Under the pieces are notes generated by a model. The model made no database searches and was not told the DNA's origin. It was given only the letters and a program-made list of their open reading frames with translations. A program made the position numbers and the translations under genes. Shown in pieces: positions 14,282-14,501 of a stretch of DNA of 14,501 nucleotides (the stretch's first letter is position 1; each line of letters opens with the position of its first letter). The stretch covers positions 1-14,501 of the forward strand of contig CAKQJZ010000051.1 in NCBI GenBank assembly GCA_934247875.1. The letters run 5' to 3'. This stretch comes from an uncultured Spirochaetales bacterium. Lineage in GTDB: Bacteria; Spirochaetota; Spirochaetia; Sphaerochaetales; Sphaerochaetaceae.

Positions 14282-14305
14282 GAAACTAAGTTTCAATATT
14301 GAAAC
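14281..14305 (+). promoter_or_regulatory. Double palindromic operator over the uxaB start point, KdgR-box-like
   Basis: TGAAAC-TAA-GTTTCA (14281-14295) is a perfect inverted repeat with a 3-bp centre. Sharing its right arm, GTTTCAATATTGAAAC (14290-14305) is a perfect 16-bp palindrome. The first matches the half-site and spacing of the enterobacterial KdgR consensus (RAAAY-3-RTTTY), the IclR-family repressor of pectin and uronate genes. Overlap with the -10 and start point indicates repression. Which protein binds it here is unknown; the adjacent AraC-type regulator is also a candidate. Confidence 0.6.
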
Positions 14306-14366
14306 CAACCATTCTATGACTTTTTAGCCATAACTATTTGAATATGTGCGTGGAGGAGAATGTAAG

Positions 14367-14501
14367 ATGAAAAACATTCAGGAAACAGTAGTAAAAGAGA
14401 ATCGCCCAGTGAAGGTTCTCCAGTTTGGAGAGGGAAACTTCCTAAGAGCATTCGTAGATTGGATTATTGACCAGCTCAATGAGAAGGGCAGCTTCAATGG
14501 C
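14367..14501 (+). CDS. uxaB: Tagaturonate reductase, N-terminal 45 codons (runs off the window)
   Basis: Only the first 45 residues are present. The segment VLQFGEGNFLRAFVDWIID (residues 17-35) is nearly identical, as I recall it, to the start of the Rossmann fold in UxaB (mannitol dehydrogenase family). This distinguishes it from fructuronate reductase UxuB. The enzyme uses NADH to reduce D-tagaturonate to D-altronate, the second step of galacturonate breakdown after uronate isomerase. The ATG lies 10 bases after GGAGG (14352-14356). It is divergent from the large regulator, and its galacturonate role fits the GH105 and importer genes on the other strand. The rest of the gene and any followers (uxaA, uxaC) lie beyond the window. 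Confidence 0.88.
   Translation, partial: MKNIQETVVKENRPVKVLQFGEGNFLRAFVDWIIDQLNEKGSFNG

Noticed and set aside
1..14501. CRISPR arrays, tRNA or rRNA genes, prophage or toxin-antitoxin modules
   Set aside because: No direct-repeat/spacer pattern, no tRNA-like cloverleaf, and no phage or toxin gene was recognised. Other open frames on the strand opposite the main genes look like shadows without ribosome binding sites.

Overview
The window reads as part of the chromosome of a host- or gut-associated anaerobic spirochaete, probably Sphaerochaeta-like or Treponema-like. This is inferred from moderately low GC, strong Shine-Dalgarno sites, and a very large LacI-type-sensor/AraC regulator of a kind I associate with spirochaetes. 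No 16S or marker gene is present, so the placement is tentative.

Left part (1-3467, + strand). About 400 AT-rich bases hold a clear intrinsic terminator and a candidate promoter. They are followed by an insertion sequence encoding an intact DDE transposase of the IS4/IS1634 type, with 12-of-13 matching terminal inverted repeats. Directly after it come an orphan ABC ATPase of the ModF/YlmA type and a small flavodoxin-like protein.

Centre and right (3433-14129, - strand). Read from right to left, a 1055-residue regulator is followed by two sugar ABC permeases, their lipoprotein binding protein and a GH105 unsaturated glucuronyl/galacturonyl hydrolase. Then come purine nucleoside phosphorylase, a metallophosphoesterase and a ParB-like-fold protein. 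The permeases, binding protein and GH105 match the logic of the Bacillus YtcQ/YteP/YtcP + YteR system, which imports and opens unsaturated rhamnogalacturonan disaccharides. No ATPase for the importer is encoded here. The last three genes are probably a separate housekeeping unit. Two candidate promoters sit so close to start codons that leaderless transcripts are plausible.

Right edge (14367-14501, + strand). The first 45 codons of tagaturonate reductase (uxaB) are divergent from the regulator. The 237-bp divergent region carries a near-consensus promoter for each direction. Exactly over the predicted uxaB start point lies a pair of overlapping GAAAC/GTTTC palindromes resembling the enterobacterial KdgR box.

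Taken together, the right two thirds is a pectin (rhamnogalacturonan/galacturonate) catabolic island. The most unusual item is its regulator: a sugar-sensor domain and an AraC DNA-binding domain joined by about 650 residues that look like a decayed hybrid histidine kinase whose phospho-accepting histidine has become glutamate.
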